Both the position numbers and the translations under genes were made by a program. This document shows positions 61,999 through 64,000 of a stretch of DNA of 64,000 nt, one piece after another (position 1 is the first letter of the stretch; every line of letters begins with the position of its first letter). The notes beneath the pieces are model-generated. The model was not told the origin of the DNA. It did no database searches and was given only the letters and a program-made list of their open reading frames with translations. This stretch comes from Streptomyces sp. cg36. GTDB lineage: Bacteria > Actinomycetota > Actinomycetes > Streptomycetales > Streptomycetaceae. The stretch lies in NCBI RefSeq assembly GCF_041080675.1, contig NZ_CP163520.1, positions 4,650,001-4,714,000 of the forward strand, in the 5' to 3' direction.

Positions 61999-64000
61999 GT
62001 GCCGGACAACGCAAGTGAGGTGACCGCCGCCGGAATCGCCCGGCTCGCCGGGGTCGGCCGCGCGGCCGTCAGCAACTGGCGGCGCCGCCACGCCGACTTC
62101 CCCAAGCCCGTCGGCGGCACCGAGACCAGCCCCTCCTTCGCCCTGGGCGAGGTCGAGCAGTGGCTGCGCGACCAGGGCAAACTCGCCGAGGTCCCGCTGC
62201 GCGAGCGGGTCTGGCAGCAGCTGTCGGGCCACCCCGCCGGGGCCGTGACCGCCCTGGTCCACGCGGGCCGCGTGCTCCTTCTCGTACGGGACGACCCGGA
62301 GGGCTGGCGCCGGCTCGCCGCGCTGGGCGACGCCGAGCTGGCCGAGCGGCTGCCGAGGGCGCTGGACGAGTCCGTTCACAGCGGCCCTGTGAACACCCCC
62401 GCCCCGGTGCCGGGTGAGCTCGCCGCGTCCGTGCCGCTGCTGCGCGGCGTCGGGGAGCTCGCCGCCGAGCTGGGCGCCCGGCAGACCTTCGAGTTCCTGC
62501 TCGGCCGTCACCTCGACGCCAACCCGCGCCAGTACACGCTCACGCCCCCCGGCCCCGCCGAGCTGATGGCCGCGCTGGCGCTGGGGTCGCAGGCCGCCTC
62601 GGTGCTGGACCCGGCGTGCGGCACCGGCACCCTGCTGCGGGCCGTCCCGCACGCCGAGTCGGTGTACGGGCAGGACACCGACCCCGAACTCGCGGCGCTC
62701 GCCGGGCTGCGGCTCGCCCTGCACGGCGCGGCCGACGTGCGCACCGCCGCCGCCGACTCGCTGCGCGCCGACGCCTTCCCTGGCCTCGCCGTGGACGCGG
62801 TGCTCTGCCACCCGCCGTTCAACGAGCGCAACTGGGGCCACGACGAACTGGGCTACGACCCGCGCTGGGAGTACGGGCTGCCCGCGCGCACCGAGTCCGA
62901 ACTGGCCTGGGTGCAGCACGCCCTGGCCCGGCTGCGCGAGGGCGGCACCGCCGTCCTGCTGATGCCCCCGGCCGCCGCCTCCCGCCGCTCGGGCCGCCGC
63001 ATCCGCGCCGGGCTGCTGCGCCGGGGCGCGCTGCGGGCGGTGATCGCGCTGCCCGCCGGGGCCGCGCCCCCGTACGGCATCCCGCTCCAGCTGTGGGTGC
63101 TGCGCAAGCCCGGCGCGGGCGTCCAGGCGGCGCCCGAGCTGCTGGTGGTGGACGCGGCGGGGCTGCCCGGCGCCGCCGAGGCCGGGCGCGGCAAGCTGCC
63201 GTGGCAGAGCGTGCAGAGCGCGGTCCTCGACGCCTGGACGCCCTTCGACCGGGACGGCACCGCCGAGGAGCGGCCCGGGGTGAGCCGGTCGGTGCCGGTC
63301 ATCGAACTCCTCGACGACGACGTGGACCTGGCCCCCGCCCGCCATCTGCCGCCCCCGGCCGCCCCGGGCGGCGCCGACGCGCTGGACGCGGTGCGGGAGC
63401 GGCTCGGCGAGACCCTGCGCCGCACCGCCGAACTGACGCCCCCGCCCGCCGGGGACGTCCCGCATCCCGGCGCCCGGCTGCCGCTCACCACCGTCGGCGA
63501 ACTCGCCCGCGCGGGCGCCCTGGTGCTGCGCTCCGGCGGCGCGGGCACCTCGGCCTCGGGCACCCCGGTCCTGACCGAGCACGACGTGCTCACCGGCGCC
63601 GCGCCCTCCGCCACCCTGCCCGAGGGCCCCGCCGAGGAGCCGGTGCTGACCGAACCCGGCGATGTGGTGGTGCCGGTGCTGGGCGGCGCGGCGGCGGCGC
63701 GGGTGATCGACGCGGAGACGGCCGGGGCGGCGCTCGGGCGCAACCTCCAGCTGCTGCGGCCCGACCCGGCGGCCCTCGACCCCTGGTTCCTCGCCGGGTT
63801 CCTGCGCGGCACCGCCAACAACCGCCAGGCCAGCAGCTACGCCACCACCGCCTCCCGGCTCGATGTGCGCCGGCTCCAGCTGCCCCGCCTCCCGCTGGCC
63901 GAACAGGCGCGCTACGGCGAGCGGTTCCGGGCGCTGGCCGCGTTCGAGGACGCGCTGCGGCTGGCCGGACGGCTCGGCGAGCAGCTGGTGCGGGGGCTGC
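61999..64000 (+). CDS. N-6 DNA methylase-like protein with N-terminal HTH (3' part outside window)
   Basis: At least 667 residues are encoded. An N-terminal helix-turn-helix (about 5-50: GIARLAGVGRAAVSNWRRRH followed by FPKPVGG) resembles excisionase/MerR-type DNA-binding modules. The methylase core follows with motif I D204-P-A-C-G-T-G-T and a motif IV segment reading C-H271-P-P-F where catalytic HsdM-type enzymes have N-P-P-F/Y. A C-terminal region resembles type I specificity subunits (VTEHDVL-type and GDVVVPV segments). The GTG at 61999 follows GGGGAG at 8 bases. No restriction gene is visible in the window. Confidence 0.87.
   Translation, partial: MPDNASEVTAAGIARLAGVGRAAVSNWRRRHADFPKPVGGTETSPSFALGEVEQWLRDQGKLAEVPLRERVWQQLSGHPAGAVTALVHAGRVLLLVRDDPEGWRRLAALGDAELAERLPRALDESVHSGPVNTPAPVPGELAASVPLLRGVGELAAELGARQTFEFLLGRHLDANPRQYTLTPPGPAELMAALALGSQAASVLDPACGTGTLLRAVPHAESVYGQDTDPELAALAGLRLALHGAADVRTAAADSLRADAFPGLAVDAVLCHPPFNERNWGHDELGYDPRWEYGLPARTESELAWVQHALARLREGGTAVLLMPPAAASRRSGRRIRAGLLRRGALRAVIALPAGAAPPYGIPLQLWVLRKPGAGVQAAPELLVVDAAGLPGAAEAGRGKLPWQSVQSAVLDAWTPFDRDGTAEERPGVSRSVPVIELLDDDVDLAPARHLPPPAAPGGADALDAVRERLGETLRRTAELTPPPAGDVPHPGARLPLTTVGELARAGALVLRSGGAGTSASGTPVLTEHDVLTGAAPSATLPEGPAEEPVLTEPGDVVVPVLGGAAAARVIDAETAGAALGRNLQLLRPDPAALDPWFLAGFLRGTANNRQASSYATTASRLDVRRLQLPRLPLAEQARYGERFRALAAFEDALRLAGRLGEQLVRGL

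Noticed and set aside
61999..64000. Complete restriction-modification locus
   Set aside because: No restriction or separate specificity subunit is visible, and the catalytic motif is altered; the gene is also cut by the window edge.

Overview
The window looks like chromosomal DNA of a Streptomyces or close relative. It is very GC-rich, with G or C at most third codon positions and many GTG and a few TTG starts. It carries a galT-galE-galK operon, an Rpf-like factor coupled to rsmA and ispE, a tam/tamR pair, an Mfd of about 1180 residues, and the GGGGCGCGGGGAACTGCGCG-type intergenic repeat common in this genus. No insertion sequence, integrase, prophage or CRISPR array was seen. Most of the window is conserved core chromosome; 38-43 kb and 59.5-64 kb look more accessory.

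Layout. 0-6 kb: end of a serine hydrolase gene, a repeat-rich gap, then minus-strand genes for an EamA exporter, a YbaK-type deacylase, a penicillin-binding protein and a protein O-mannosyltransferase. 6-13.5 kb: plus-strand housekeeping block (rsmI, zinc-ribbon protein, tatD, rpf, rsmA, ispE, ABC-F ATPase); the last three coupled starts overlap by GTGA. 13.7-17.5 kb: two tandem paralogous membrane-anchored beta-propeller proteins. 17.7-23.7 kb: the gal operon flanked by two NarL/FixJ-type regulators, one with a degenerate receiver. 23.6-29.1 kb: tamR/tam with a perfect palindrome between them, a secreted FG-GAP/VCBS repeat protein, and a desaturase-TetR operon with two tandem operator-like palindromes. 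29.3-36.3 kb: ppc, then convergent pth, rplY, prs, glmU and tRNA-Gln.

36.6-44.3 kb: an orphan sensor kinase, then a cassette of four genes with polymorphic-toxin and immunity folds. A YwqJ-like deaminase and a SUKH-3 protein lie on the minus strand. Divergently, an LHH-nuclease/SUKH fusion and a 939-residue Imm35-like/deaminase/SUKH-4 fusion lie on the plus strand. A coiled-coil protein follows. 44.4-51.8 kb: a solute:sodium symporter with its DUF485 partner, a DHA2 MFS exporter, and a MacB-type ABC exporter. 51.9-59.5 kb: a DUF2079 membrane protein, a probable sigma-linked membrane protein and an ECF sigma factor in one operon, a membrane acyltransferase, and mfd. 59.7-64 kb: an MT0933-like antitoxin-family protein, a secreted HNH lipoprotein, a protein with two tandem Cys-containing domains, and the 5' part of an N-6 DNA methylase-like gene whose catalytic NPPF is HPPF, preceded by clustered GTTCAC half-sites.

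The best candidate for an underdescribed system is 38.0-43.2 kb, where toxin-like enzyme folds are fused to or paired with SUKH immunity folds and none of the proteins shows an export signal. The methylase-like protein and its GTTCAC sites rank second. All functional calls come from reading motifs; no database search was run.
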